Assembly: GCA_031269595.1 (NCBI GenBank)
Contig: JAISYX010000120.1
Location: 1 to 34,491 of the forward strand
Direction of reading: 5' to 3'
Length of the DNA: 34,491 nt
From: Oscillospiraceae bacterium
Lineage (GTDB): Bacteria; Bacillota; Clostridia; Oscillospirales; Acutalibacteraceae
The translations under genes and the position numbers were made by a program. The notes beneath the pieces are model-generated. The model did no database searches. It saw only the letters and a list, made by a program, of their open reading frames with translations, and was not told where the DNA came from. Below, piece after piece: positions 24,680 through 32,602 of the stretch (the first letter of the stretch is position 1; each line of letters begins with the position of its first letter).

Positions 24680-26911
24680 ATGGCGACAAAAAAGAGAAGT
24701 ACCAACACTACACCCGCAGCAAAGGGTATAATTGAAAATGCGGGTGTCATTATAGAGCAGGAGATTACCTCCACGCTGGAGACCAACTACATGCCCTACG
24801 CCATGAGCGTTATCATGTCCCGTGCTATACCGGAGATAGACGGCTTTAAGCCCTCACACCGCAAGCTGCTCTTTACCATGTATAAGATGGGGCTGCTTAA
24901 CGGCGCAAAGGTTAAATCGGCCAACATTGCAGGGCAGACCATGTGGCTAAACCCTCATGGAGACCAGGCTATTTATGAGACCATGGTGCGCATGACCACG
25001 GGCAACGAGGCCTTGCTGCACCCATATGTGGAATCCAAGGGCTCCTTCGGCAAGGCCTATTCAAGGGATATGCAGCCCGCCGCCGCAAGGTATACAGAGG
25101 CAAAGCTGGCTCAAATTGCCGTTGAACTGTTTGGCGACATAGATAAGGACGCAGTGGACATGGCCGATAACTATGACGGCACAATGAAAGAGCCTGTGCT
25201 GCTGCCTGTTACCTTTCCGTCAATATTAGTTAATAATAACACTGGCATTGCGGTGGGAATGGCCAGCTCTATCTGTTCCTTTAACCTTAGTGAGTTGTGC
25301 GAAACCACCATTGCCTATATCTATGATGAGGGGCACGATTTGCTCTCTACCATGCCTGCGCCCGACTTCCCGGGCGGCGGGCAGATACTCTATAACAGAG
25401 AGGCCATGGAGCAAATTTACAAAACGGGCAGAGGCAGCGTTAGAGTGCGCTCACGTTACGAATATGATAAGGCGGCCAACTGCATAGATATAACCAAAAT
25501 CCCGCCCAGCACAACGGTAGAGGCTATAATTGAAAAGGTTATAGACATGATTAAAAACGGCAGGATTAAAGAGATAGCAGATATACGTGATGAAATAGGC
25601 CTTAACGGCTTAAAAATCACCATAGATTTAAAGCGGGGAATAGACCCTGTAAAGCTCATGCAAAAGCTATATAAATTCACGCCGCTTGAGGATTCCTTCT
25701 CTTGCAATTTTAACATTCTTATAGCAGGACAGCCCCGTGTCATGGGGGTTAGGGACATTTTAGAGGAGTGGCTGGGCTTTCGTGTGGAGTGTATACGCAG
25801 GCGCACTTATTTTACTCTAAATAAGAAGAAGGATAAGCTGCATCTCTTAAAGGGCTTAGAAAAGATATTGCTTGATATAGACAAGGCTGTTAGGATAGTC
25901 CGTGAGACAGACGAGGAAGCAGAGGTTGTGCCAAACCTTATGATAGGCTTTGGCATAGATGAGATACAGGCTGAATATGTGGCCGAAATAAAGCTTAGAC
26001 ACCTTAACAGGGAGTATATACTCAAGCGCACACAGGAGATAGAGAGCCTTATTGCCGACATTGAGGCCATGGAGAGCCTTATAAGCTCCAATGCAAAGAT
26101 TAAGCGTGTTATAGTAGACGAGCTAAAGGATATTATTAAAAAGTATGGACAGCCCCGCAAAACCCTGCTAATTCATGCGGCTGAGGAGGAGGAATACAAC
26201 GAGGTTGAGGAAATTCCCGATTATCCCGTTAACCTCTTCTTTACCAAGGAGGGCTACTTTAAAAAGATTACGCCCCAATCCCTGCGCATGAGCGGCGAGC
26301 ACAAGCTTAAGGACGGGGACGAGATAACTCAAAGCCTTGAGGCCAGTAATGCCCACGATTTGCTATTCTTTACAGACAAATGTCAGGTTTACAAGGCCAA
26401 GGCCTATGATTTTGAGGACACCAAGGCCAGCGTAATGGGGGATTATGTCCCTGCAAAGCTGGGCATGGAGGAGGGCGAGAGCATAATCAAGCTGGTGGTT
26501 ACCAAGGAATACAATGGATATGTAACGGTGTTCTTTGAAAACGGCAAGGCCGCAAAGATAGAGCTTAGCCAGTACGCCACCAAAACCAACCGCAAAAAGC
26601 TTGTTAACGCCCTTTCGGACAAATCCAAGGTGACAGACCTGTACTATATTGAGAACGACTGCGAGTTCCTGCTGCGCTCCAGCGGAGGGCATTTGTTGCT
26701 TGTACACAGCGGCGCAATCTCCCCCAAGACAACCAAGAACACCCAGGGTGTGCAGGTGATGACCCTGCGCAAGAACCAAAAGCTGGCTCTTGTCAAGCTC
26801 TATCAGGAGGGCGAGCTGGAGTTCCCCCACCGCTACAGGAAGAAGAATATACCCTCAGCAGGCTCTTTCCCAACACAAGAGGAGCTGGGAGAACAGATGT
26901 CGCTTATATAA
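24680..26911 (+). CDS. parC: DNA topoisomerase IV subunit A
   Basis: This is the breakage-reunion subunit of a type II topoisomerase, 743 residues. Hallmarks are YMPYAMSVIMSRAIPEIDGFKP, the catalytic Tyr138 in AAARYTEAKL and VGMASSICSFNL. The C-terminal beta-pinwheel is short and ends without the GyrA-box, so it is ParC-like rather than GyrA. At the quinolone-determining site it reads NPHGDQAIYE: Gln96 replaces the usual Ser. No parE is adjacent; the upstream gene is divergent. Translation start ATG 24680 follows leader copy E. A bidirectional terminator lies after the stop. Confidence 0.9.
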   Translation: MATKKRSTNTTPAAKGIIENAGVIIEQEITSTLETNYMPYAMSVIMSRAIPEIDGFKPSHRKLLFTMYKMGLLNGAKVKSANIAGQTMWLNPHGDQAIYETMVRMTTGNEALLHPYVESKGSFGKAYSRDMQPAAARYTEAKLAQIAVELFGDIDKDAVDMADNYDGTMKEPVLLPVTFPSILVNNNTGIAVGMASSICSFNLSELCETTIAYIYDEGHDLLSTMPAPDFPGGGQILYNREAMEQIYKTGRGSVRVRSRYEYDKAANCIDITKIPPSTTVEAIIEKVIDMIKNGRIKEIADIRDEIGLNGLKITIDLKRGIDPVKLMQKLYKFTPLEDSFSCNFNILIAGQPRVMGVRDILEEWLGFRVECIRRRTYFTLNKKKDKLHLLKGLEKILLDIDKAVRIVRETDEEAEVVPNLMIGFGIDEIQAEYVAEIKLRHLNREYILKRTQEIESLIADIEAMESLISSNAKIKRVIVDELKDIIKKYGQPRKTLLIHAAEEEEYNEVEEIPDYPVNLFFTKEGYFKKITPQSLRMSGEHKLKDGDEITQSLEASNAHDLLFFTDKCQVYKAKAYDFEDTKASVMGDYVPAKLGMEEGESIIKLVVTKEYNGYVTVFFENGKAAKIELSQYATKTNRKKLVNALSDKSKVTDLYYIENDCEFLLRSSGGHLLLVHSGAISPKTTKNTQGVQVMTLRKNQKLALVKLYQEGELEFPHRYRKKNIPSAGSFPTQEELGEQMSLI

Positions 26912-26926
26912 GTTGACAGTTGAAAA
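26912..26926. repeat. Left arm of inverted repeat bracketing the toxin-antitoxin locus
   Basis: GTTGACAGTTGAAAA occurs here, directly after the parC stop, and inverted at 27603-27617. The 706-bp interval holds only the terminator, the toxin and antitoxin genes and their promoter. A further partial copy (GTTGACAGTTGA) lies at 28851-28862. Confidence 0.7.
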
Positions 26927-26943
26927 GTAGTTTACCAACATTA

Positions 26944-26971
26944 AAGCCGCTCCATATAACGGGAGCGGCTT
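26944..26971. terminator. Bidirectional terminator between parC and the toxin gene
   Basis: A 10-bp perfect stem AAGCCGCTCC/GGAGCGGCTT (arms 26944-26953 and 26962-26971) has an 8-nt loop. AT-rich sequence follows on both sides, so it can end parC and, from the other side, the toxin-antitoxin message. Confidence 0.65.
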
Positions 26972-26978
26972 AATATTA

Positions 26979-27296
26979 TTATATATACCTGCCATAATCC
27001 ATACTTCCATGAAATATGCGGGCGATATTCACAACCTTGCTTCCCTCGTCAATAAGATAAAGGATAACGTACTTTTTCACCAATGCTCGCCTATATCCCT
27101 GATTTTCTAACATAGGATTAAGGGAATAGCTAAATCTTTGCGGCATAATTTCCAGCGAATAAATCATATCTCTTATGTCGCTTATTATGTTTGCTGCGGT
27201 TTTATCTGCCAAAAATATACTTGAAATGTAGTTATATATATTTCTTAAATCCTCTGCGGCATGAGCGGAAATGTTTACTTGATATTTAGAATCCAT
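26979..27296 (-). CDS. RelE/ParE-type toxin
   Basis: The 105-residue protein has the RelE/ParE fold pattern: VNISAHAAEDLRNIYNYIS at the N-terminus, an Arg-rich middle (LEIMPQRFSY, GYRRALVKKYVILYLID) and VNIARIFHGSMDYGR at the end. Such toxins cleave mRNA on the ribosome or poison gyrase, and the sequence does not decide which. The start overlaps the end of the antitoxin gene by 11 bp, the usual arrangement for a type II module with antitoxin first. Confidence 0.85.
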   Translation of the reverse strand: MDSKYQVNISAHAAEDLRNIYNYISSIFLADKTAANIISDIRDMIYSLEIMPQRFSYSLNPMLENQGYRRALVKKYVILYLIDEGSKVVNIARIFHGSMDYGRYI

Positions 27297-27546
27297 ATTC
27301 CGTTTTTAGCTCCTCAAAAACTTCTCTGGCAGGGCGAACACGGCCGTTTTTAATATCATTTTCGGCTTCTGCAAGCTTTGTGTAGATGTCCGCTAAGGCT
27401 AAATTACGCTCGTAGGTTTCAATACTCATAACTACCATATCGCCATGGCCGTTTTTTGTGATAAAAATAGGCTCTTCCAATTCATGGCAGGTGTTAGATA
27501 TTTCGGTTGTATCTCTTAAAACAGTAATAGGCATTATTCTTGGCAC
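27286..27546 (-). CDS. Phd/YefM-type antitoxin
   Basis: The 86-residue protein has the Phd/YefM DNA-binding N-terminal domain (MPITVLRDTTEISNTC, EPIFITKNGHGDMVVMSIETYE). A C-terminal tail follows (GRVRPAREVFEELKTEYGF) that would wrap the toxin. GTG start 27546 has AAGGAG 9 nt upstream. It sits behind a consensus promoter containing direct repeats that could be its operator. Confidence 0.88.
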   Translation of the reverse strand: MPRIMPITVLRDTTEISNTCHELEEPIFITKNGHGDMVVMSIETYERNLALADIYTKLAEAENDIKNGRVRPAREVFEELKTEYGF

Positions 27547-27566
27547 TGTTAATCACTCCTTCATAT

Positions 27567-27599
27567 CATTATTATAGCATTATTATGCGCAAAAGTCAA
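27567..27599 (-). promoter_or_regulatory. Promoter and candidate operator of the toxin-antitoxin operon
   Basis: On the minus strand TTGACT (27594-27599) and TATAAT (27571-27576) are 17 bp apart. CATTATTAT occurs twice on the plus strand (27567-27575 and 27578-27586), 11 bp or one helical turn apart, covering the -10 region. That fits binding of two antitoxin units and autorepression. Confidence 0.65.
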
Positions 27600-27602
27600 T
27601 AA

Positions 27603-27617
27603 TTTTCAACTGTCAAC
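27603..27617. repeat. Right arm of inverted repeat bracketing the toxin-antitoxin locus
   Basis: TTTTCAACTGTCAAC is the exact reverse complement of 26912-26926. A second, partial copy (AACTGTCAATTTTCAACT) continues to 27632, so the arm is tandemly repeated on this side. It lies between the toxin-antitoxin promoter and the end of the permease gene. Confidence 0.7.
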
Positions 27618-27636
27618 TGTCAATTTTCAACTGAAT

Positions 27637-28833
27637 TTATTCTGCCCTTAAAGCGTCCACAGGCTTCATTTTGGCTGCTTTTAGGGCGGGGTACACGCCA
27701 AATATCAGCCCCACAGCAAGTGAGATTCCTATAGAAAACAATATCATTGTAAAATCAGGCTTTACATCTATTTTAAATATCCTGCTCCCTGCAAACACTG
27801 TCAGCATTCCCAAGGCTATGCCTGCTATACAGCCAATCAGAGTGAGCACCAAGGCTTCACTTAAAAATTCCAGCATTATTGAAATGCGCTTTGCCCCTAT
27901 TGATTTTTTAATGCCTATCTCCCGTGTGCGCTCGTTTACAGATACCATCATGATAGTCATAATGCCTATACCCGCCACCACAAGAGAGATAAGGCCTATA
28001 AGCGAGAGTATAAGAGAGACTGTGTTCATAAGCCGCTCTAAAACACTGCGCTGCTGCGAGAGATTCTCGGCATGGTATTTAACACTCTGCCCCGAGGTCT
28101 CTTTTATTTTAAGGGTTGTTTCAATTTGTTTGCAGGAATCATTTACATTTGCGCCGTTTTTAAGCTTTACGGTTATCTGGTCAAAGTCGCTGCGGTTGCT
28201 CAGCTTTTGCAGTGAGGAATATGGTACATACACAAAGGTGGGCACAACATCGCCCATCATGCCCTGCAAAAGGCCTGTGCCCGTTTTAACTATGCCCACA
28301 ACCTCAAATTCACGGGGGATGCCTCCCACTGTGAGTTTAATGCTTTTACCCACTATGTTTGCCCTGTAATAGGCCTGTTTTGCAAGCTTTGCATCTATCA
28401 TGCATACGTTTCTGCCGGAGAGCACATCGTATTTATCAATCATTCGGCCGTAGGAGGCCTGCAAATCTACTATATTATCGGCATTTTCGTTTACTCCAAA
28501 AATAAGGCAGTTGCTCTGTGCTGTGCGCAGCTCCGCTCTGGAGCTTTGCACTATAACAGGCATTACGGCGTCCACGCCCTCCACTTGGCTTATAAGCTCT
28601 GCCTTGCTGCCGCTTATGCCCAGAATATCGCCGTTTTGCGCCGAGCAGCTCACAGCAAGCCCGCCTAGGCCAAGGCTGTCCAGCTCAGAGGTAACGGCTG
28701 TTTTGCCAAACTCGCTTACTGTTGAAATAATAAGCACAGAGGCAACGCCTATAGTAATTGAAAATATGGTAAGAAAGGTTCGCATACGCTTTTTACCAAG
28801 GCTTTTTAAGCATAATAAAATTGAATCCAGCAT
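27637..28833 (-). CDS. MacB/FtsX-type ABC permease
   Basis: The 398-residue protein has the MacB permease layout. An N-terminal helix (SLGKKRMRTFLTIFSITIGVASV) is followed by a large extracytoplasmic domain to about residue 265. Three C-terminal helices follow, with NERTREIGIKKSIGAKR between the first two and FGVYPALKAAKMKPVDALRAE at the end. ATG 28833 has AAGGGG about 7 nt upstream. The frame continues upstream to 28899, but only through repeat-derived sequence. It is encoded behind a MacA-like adaptor; the ATP-binding subunit normally found with such permeases is not in this cluster. Confidence 0.88.
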   Translation of the reverse strand: MLDSILLCLKSLGKKRMRTFLTIFSITIGVASVLIISTVSEFGKTAVTSELDSLGLGGLAVSCSAQNGDILGISGSKAELISQVEGVDAVMPVIVQSSRAELRTAQSNCLIFGVNENADNIVDLQASYGRMIDKYDVLSGRNVCMIDAKLAKQAYYRANIVGKSIKLTVGGIPREFEVVGIVKTGTGLLQGMMGDVVPTFVYVPYSSLQKLSNRSDFDQITVKLKNGANVNDSCKQIETTLKIKETSGQSVKYHAENLSQQRSVLERLMNTVSLILSLIGLISLVVAGIGIMTIMMVSVNERTREIGIKKSIGAKRISIMLEFLSEALVLTLIGCIAGIALGMLTVFAGSRIFKIDVKPDFTMILFSIGISLAVGLIFGVYPALKAAKMKPVDALRAE

Positions 28834-28907
28834 TCTGCACCCCTTTTTAAGTTGACAGTTGAGAATTGAAAGTTGAAAGTTTTTTAATGCATAATGCATG
28901 TTATTTG

Positions 28908-29879
28908 CTACGGGATATTCACATACGTCCCGTCGGCTTCAATTAGGCTGGCGTCGGCTATTATTTTTTCGCCCTCTGCCAAGCCGCTTATAACCTCAAA
29001 GCCGTTTTCAAATTCTCTTCTTGTGGCGATAATGCGCTTTTTGGCCATGCCATTTTCATAGACATATACAAACTCACGGTTTTGCTCGTCCTCTCCAACG
29101 GCTCTGTAAGGGGCCATGAGCACGTTTTCAGACCCGTTTGTAAGAATCTTAGTGCTGGCGGTAAAGCCAGGTTTAATGTCCTTTTTTACGTCCGTAAGGG
29201 TTACAAAAACATCCACCACCGTCTCTGAGCTGAGAGATGCGCCCAGCTCCTTTCTTGCTGAGGAGGCTATATCTGTAACCAAGCCGCTGTATTTACTGTT
29301 AAAGCCAGCCCCGCTTATAATGGCATACTGCCCCTTTTGTATATTAGAAATAAGCGATTCGTTAACCGAGAGCCGCACCTGCAATTTATCGGGGTTGGAG
29401 ATAGTCAAAAGCGGCTCTGTGATGTTCATGTAGGTGCTGCCGTCTGCATTCCAGGTGCTTATAATTCCGTCGGCGGGGGAGAGTATGGAATCCTGTATAG
29501 GCAGCTTGGAATAATCCATGCCGGAGTCGGGCAAATTCAAAGAGGAGAGCACACCCTCAATTGAGGAGTATTTGCCTATTAATTGGGCTAACAGAGCTAC
29601 CGTGGCGGCTTTATCAACACTGGCTATTTTATCGCCCTTTTTAACCCTCTCACCGGATTTAAAGTGTATCTCTTTAAAAACCAAGGGAGTTTGAGGAGTG
29701 AGCTCTGCGCTGTCTGCGCCCTCTACAACACCGGAGCAGCTTATGGTGGTGTCAACCTTGAGCTTGTGTATTTCTATAAGCTCTACATTTGGAATTTTGG
29801 GCTTGCGAAGCTGAGCAACAGTCAAAATGGCCATAATGGCCGCAATTGTTATTGCTCCCAGCTTAATGTATTGTTTCAT
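28908..29879 (-). CDS. MacA/HlyD-type membrane fusion protein
   Basis: The 323-residue protein is an adaptor of a tripartite-like or Gram-positive MacAB-type exporter. It has an N-terminal membrane anchor, a short lipoyl half-motif (GERVKKGDKIASVDK), a small coiled region, the second half (SPADGIISTWNADG) and beta-barrel segments to the end (GLAEGEKIIADASL). ATG 29879 is taken as start. An upstream ATG at 29891 lies in the palindrome of leader copy F. The start overlaps the leader-frame stop as ATGA and has no ribosome site of its own. The permease gene follows after 74 bp of repeat-like sequence. Confidence 0.85.
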   Translation of the reverse strand: MKQYIKLGAITIAAIMAILTVAQLRKPKIPNVELIEIHKLKVDTTISCSGVVEGADSAELTPQTPLVFKEIHFKSGERVKKGDKIASVDKAATVALLAQLIGKYSSIEGVLSSLNLPDSGMDYSKLPIQDSILSPADGIISTWNADGSTYMNITEPLLTISNPDKLQVRLSVNESLISNIQKGQYAIISGAGFNSKYSGLVTDIASSARKELGASLSSETVVDVFVTLTDVKKDIKPGFTASTKILTNGSENVLMAPYRAVGEDEQNREFVYVYENGMAKKRIIATRREFENGFEVISGLAEGEKIIADASLIEADGTYVNIP

Positions 29880-29884
29880 ATTTG

Positions 29885-29957
29885 ACACCATGTGTTAACA
29901 GACCGCATACCAACATACTGTTGCGCCTGCGCTCTACCTTTCTTATTTATTTTCAAA
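29885..29957 (-). repeat. Leader element, copy F, before the macA-like gene
   Basis: Read on the minus strand it starts TTTGAAAATAAATAAG, has GGTAGAGCGCAGGCGCAACA, a shortened loop, TGTTGGTATGCGG and AACAC-ATG-GTGTC. GGAGGGG stands 6 nt before the TTG at 29956. The 26-codon frame from that TTG ends in TGA at 29878-29876, overlapping the ATG of the macA-like gene by 4 bases (ATGA). The CAACA/TGTTG arms are kept although the loop between them is only GTA. Confidence 0.85.
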
Positions 29958-30081
29958 CTCATCCCCTCCACTTGATATAGTCTTTGAAGCAAAGGCCGGT
30001 TTTATGACACAAATTTTTATTAAAAATGCGAATATTATTTAAAGATTAGATAATGCTAAGCTCATGAGGGGTGATTAACAC

Positions 30082-30243
30082 ATGAGTTTAATACCATGCA
30101 ATTCAGAATGTACACATCAGCAGGAGGGCTATTGTATGCTGGAAAAGCCCGATACCGTACGCAGCCGCAACATAAGCGATGGCTGTCCCCATTACATTGA
30201 TAAGGGGCAGGGAGGAAGTTTGGATACTGCGCCAAAATGCTAA
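30082..30243 (+). CDS. Cys-rich 53-residue miniprotein
   Basis: ATG 30082 has GAGGGG 10 nt upstream. The product starts MSLIPCNSECTHQQEGYCML and later has a single Cys in SDGCPHYID and one at the end (PKC). The C-x3-C-x8-C spacing, with nearby His, suggests a small metal-binding knuckle. Short clostridial proteins with this C..NC.H/Y...G.C pattern are common and are sometimes misnamed in databases; I know no function. A perfect 20-bp terminator follows the stop at once, which supports that this is a real, independently transcribed gene. Confidence 0.65.
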   Translation: MSLIPCNSECTHQQEGYCMLEKPDTVRSRNISDGCPHYIDKGQGGSLDTAPKC

Positions 30244-30294
30244 AAAAACTGATGCAAACCAACATGGCTAAGGGTTGGTTTGCATCAGTTTTTT
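30243..30294. terminator. Very strong terminator after the miniprotein gene
   Basis: Twenty perfect base pairs (arms 30243-30262 and 30275-30294) begin with a run of A and end with six T, with a 12-nt loop. It begins in the miniprotein stop codon. It works in both directions and isolates the downstream LPXTG-type gene. Confidence 0.9.
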
Positions 30295-30373
30295 GGCCTT
30301 GCCGCTGTAAAAACTTCCCGCTATTATATGCCATAATTAATGGGTAAAATAGTTTTGAAAGGCAGGTTTTTAA

Positions 30374-30461
30374 TTTGAAAATAATAAGAAAGATAGAGTG
30401 TGTGCATAACAAACGATTTTTAATAAATTGTTGGTGTGCGAACCCTCTAACACGTGGTGTT
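30374..30461 (+). repeat. Leader element, copy G, before the sortase substrate
   Basis: It starts TTTGAAAATAATAAG, has CATAACAA, TTGTTGGTGTGCG and AACAC-GTG-GTGTT (30449-30461). GGCAGG ends 8 nt before TTG 30375. The 30-codon frame from this TTG ends with TGA at 30465-30467, which overlaps the ATG at 30464 by 4 bases (ATGA). The next gene has no other ribosome site. Confidence 0.85.
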
Positions 30462-30463
30462 TT

Positions 30464-32467
30464 ATGATGTTTAATAAATTTTATAAAATCAGTATAAGCA
30501 TGATTTTAACTCTTATGCTATTAGTCCCATTATTTTGTTTTACTACTCAGGCTGTGTCAGCTGTTACAGATGACTATCAGCCCCGCCCTGCCAAGGATGG
30601 CAGAACAGCCTATCTCCACGGCGACTTTACCTCAACCTTGGGCAGCACTGATATTATAGTTGTGCCCAGCTCTAAAAGCGGAAAGAGCTATACAACCGTA
30701 AATGTGGGCGGTAACTCTCACTCAAGCACAGGCGCATGGGATTCAATTGAAATGGATTGCTTTGACAAAGAGAGAGGCTATTATAAAACAACACTGGCCC
30801 TTAAAAGCGGCTCATATAAATTTAAGATAGAGCAGCTTAATTCCGCAGGAATAAAGGATTACTGGTATGGTCTGGACGGATATATGACCACATACGGCAA
30901 TCCGTTCAACGGTAATTCTGATGCTGATATAAATTTGAGCCTAAAGCATGATGATTTGGTAAGCTTCTACTTTATAGACGGCGACCTCTCCTCCTTTGAG
31001 GAATGGCTGCCAAGACCGCCGCACACCACAGAGAACCAGAGCGGAACAAGGTTCCACCTTGTCAATGTCTCCACAAGGCTTAAAAACAACTTAAACGGCT
31101 TGCCTGTGGGCGATGGGAACAATATCTTTGATAACAGCACAAGCAGCTCATGGCGTGTTAGAACCCCAATGACGCCCATTTGGTACTCTATAACACAGGC
31201 TCTGCCAAACGGCGAGATAGGCGAATCAGACGTTAATGTAAACACACAGGCGGAGCTGTTCCTGTTTAGACGCACACAGGTGGGGGAATCTGCAGATGGC
31301 AAATGGCAGGTGGATAACGATAAGACAGACCCTGCACTGGACCGCAGCAGCTACTATTGGAACAACGCAGGTGCCTTTTTTAGCGATGCAGATAACTTCC
31401 CCAAGCTCAGCCTTACAACACCCTTGAACAAGCAAGAGAGCCTTGCTCTGCCCTATGCAGAGGACGCCTTGCAGCCACGCCATGAGGAGGGTGCAAACAA
31501 TATAGTCTTCAAGGCAGGGCGAAGTATATCAAATGCGGGTGTTTACAGCTATTTTATGGACGAAACTAATCTTGACGGCACACAAACCGACGATGCTCAA
31601 GGCTTTGTAAAGTATCCCCGTGAGCCTCTGCAAGCGGTGTTTTTGCCCTCTATCAAGCTTGAAAGCGCAAGCTACGGCGGCACAGCGGAGGCAGAAATTA
31701 CCCTAAGGGGCACAATAGGCGGGGCAAATAAGGATGATTCAGCCTTAAACCAAATATGTGTGCTGCTCTCTACCACGGCAGATGCCGAGGATACCGCCGC
31801 AATAAATGCTCTAATAGACAGGGGCTTTGTATATGACAGCGCAAACGGCAAGTACAAACGCCTGTACAGTGCAGAGGTAATCAACAACGGCGCAAGCTGG
31901 GAGTTGAATCTGGTTGAAGGCTTGCCAAAGGGCGAGTATGAAATTCTGGCCTTTGTGGATGTTACAACTCCCAACCTAATAAACACCAATGCACGTAACT
32001 ATTCAAACAGCATATATCAGGGCGACAACGGCGTAAGCGATGCCTGCGCTACAGTTGACAGCTATGCAGGCCAAGTATATCTAAGTGACTTTATCGACTC
32101 TGTGCAGCCGGATGCGGCCATAGGTAAATACACCGTGGACGGCGACTTCTTTACAGAGCTTAACGGCCTTGCCGCAAGGATATATGAGACAGATCAGCAA
32201 AATACAGTGCGGGATTTAGGCGAGGGCGTGGCCACAGATACACTCACCAATGTCACTCACACACGCAGCACCGTTAAGTCTGCGGCTCTCTCAGTTGACG
32301 AAAAGGCAGGGGGCAATGAAGAAGACAAGGAAGATGAGAAGGACGAAGGCGAAGAAGAAGTGCCAAACACAGGCGATAGGCCTATAGCAGCTACTATTCT
32401 CATTTTGTTTGCAGCAGGGGCGCTTAGCTGCTTGACTTTAATTAAACGTAAGAAAATATTGGGGTAG
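30464..32467 (+). CDS. Sortase-anchored surface protein, LPXTG-like (VPNTG)
   Basis: The 667-residue secreted protein has a signal peptide (MMFNKFYKISISMILTL...AVSA) and a long extracellular part. Its C-terminal wall-sorting signal is VPNTGD followed by a hydrophobic helix and KRKK, preceded by a Glu/Asp/Lys-rich spacer (about residues 613-638). The N-terminal region (YLHGDFTSTLGS...YYKTTLALKSGSYKFKIE) resembles carbohydrate-associated immunoglobulin-like modules of pullulanases (X25 type), which hints at glycan binding; this is tentative. The rest I do not recognise. Start ATG 30464 overlaps the stop of the leader frame in copy G. A longer frame from 30428 only translates the leader. Confidence 0.75.
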   Translation: MMFNKFYKISISMILTLMLLVPLFCFTTQAVSAVTDDYQPRPAKDGRTAYLHGDFTSTLGSTDIIVVPSSKSGKSYTTVNVGGNSHSSTGAWDSIEMDCFDKERGYYKTTLALKSGSYKFKIEQLNSAGIKDYWYGLDGYMTTYGNPFNGNSDADINLSLKHDDLVSFYFIDGDLSSFEEWLPRPPHTTENQSGTRFHLVNVSTRLKNNLNGLPVGDGNNIFDNSTSSSWRVRTPMTPIWYSITQALPNGEIGESDVNVNTQAELFLFRRTQVGESADGKWQVDNDKTDPALDRSSYYWNNAGAFFSDADNFPKLSLTTPLNKQESLALPYAEDALQPRHEEGANNIVFKAGRSISNAGVYSYFMDETNLDGTQTDDAQGFVKYPREPLQAVFLPSIKLESASYGGTAEAEITLRGTIGGANKDDSALNQICVLLSTTADAEDTAAINALIDRGFVYDSANGKYKRLYSAEVINNGASWELNLVEGLPKGEYEILAFVDVTTPNLINTNARNYSNSIYQGDNGVSDACATVDSYAGQVYLSDFIDSVQPDAAIGKYTVDGDFFTELNGLAARIYETDQQNTVRDLGEGVATDTLTNVTHTRSTVKSAALSVDEKAGGNEEDKEDEKDEGEEEVPNTGDRPIAATILILFAAGALSCLTLIKRKKILG

Positions 32468-32497
32468 ATAATATATAATTGCGTCCCTCTAAAAATC

Positions 32498-32575
32498 GTA
32501 GGGGCAGACCTATGTGTCTGCCCAGATCACCGTAACAGTGTCCGTCTTTGGGCAGACACATAGGTCTGCCCCTAC
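32498..32575. repeat. GTAGGGG-type hairpin repeat, copy 3
   Basis: Perfect 26-bp arms at 32498-32523 and 32550-32575 have the same arm sequence as the copies at 5976 and 9164. It lies between two convergent genes, just before their shared terminator. Confidence 0.9.
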
Positions 32576-32602
32576 AGAGCGAGTGTATAAATAGCGGAAA
32601 CC

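Noticed and set aside
28834..28899. Upstream extension of the MacB-like permease
   Set aside because: It reads through a GTTGACAGTTGA repeat; ATG 28833 has AAGGGG at proper distance and fits family starts.
30074..30090. Possible ninth leader copy (TTAACACATGAG) at the miniprotein start
   Set aside because: Only the AACACATG core matches; the GTGTT arm and all upstream blocks are missing, and a normal ribosome site is present.
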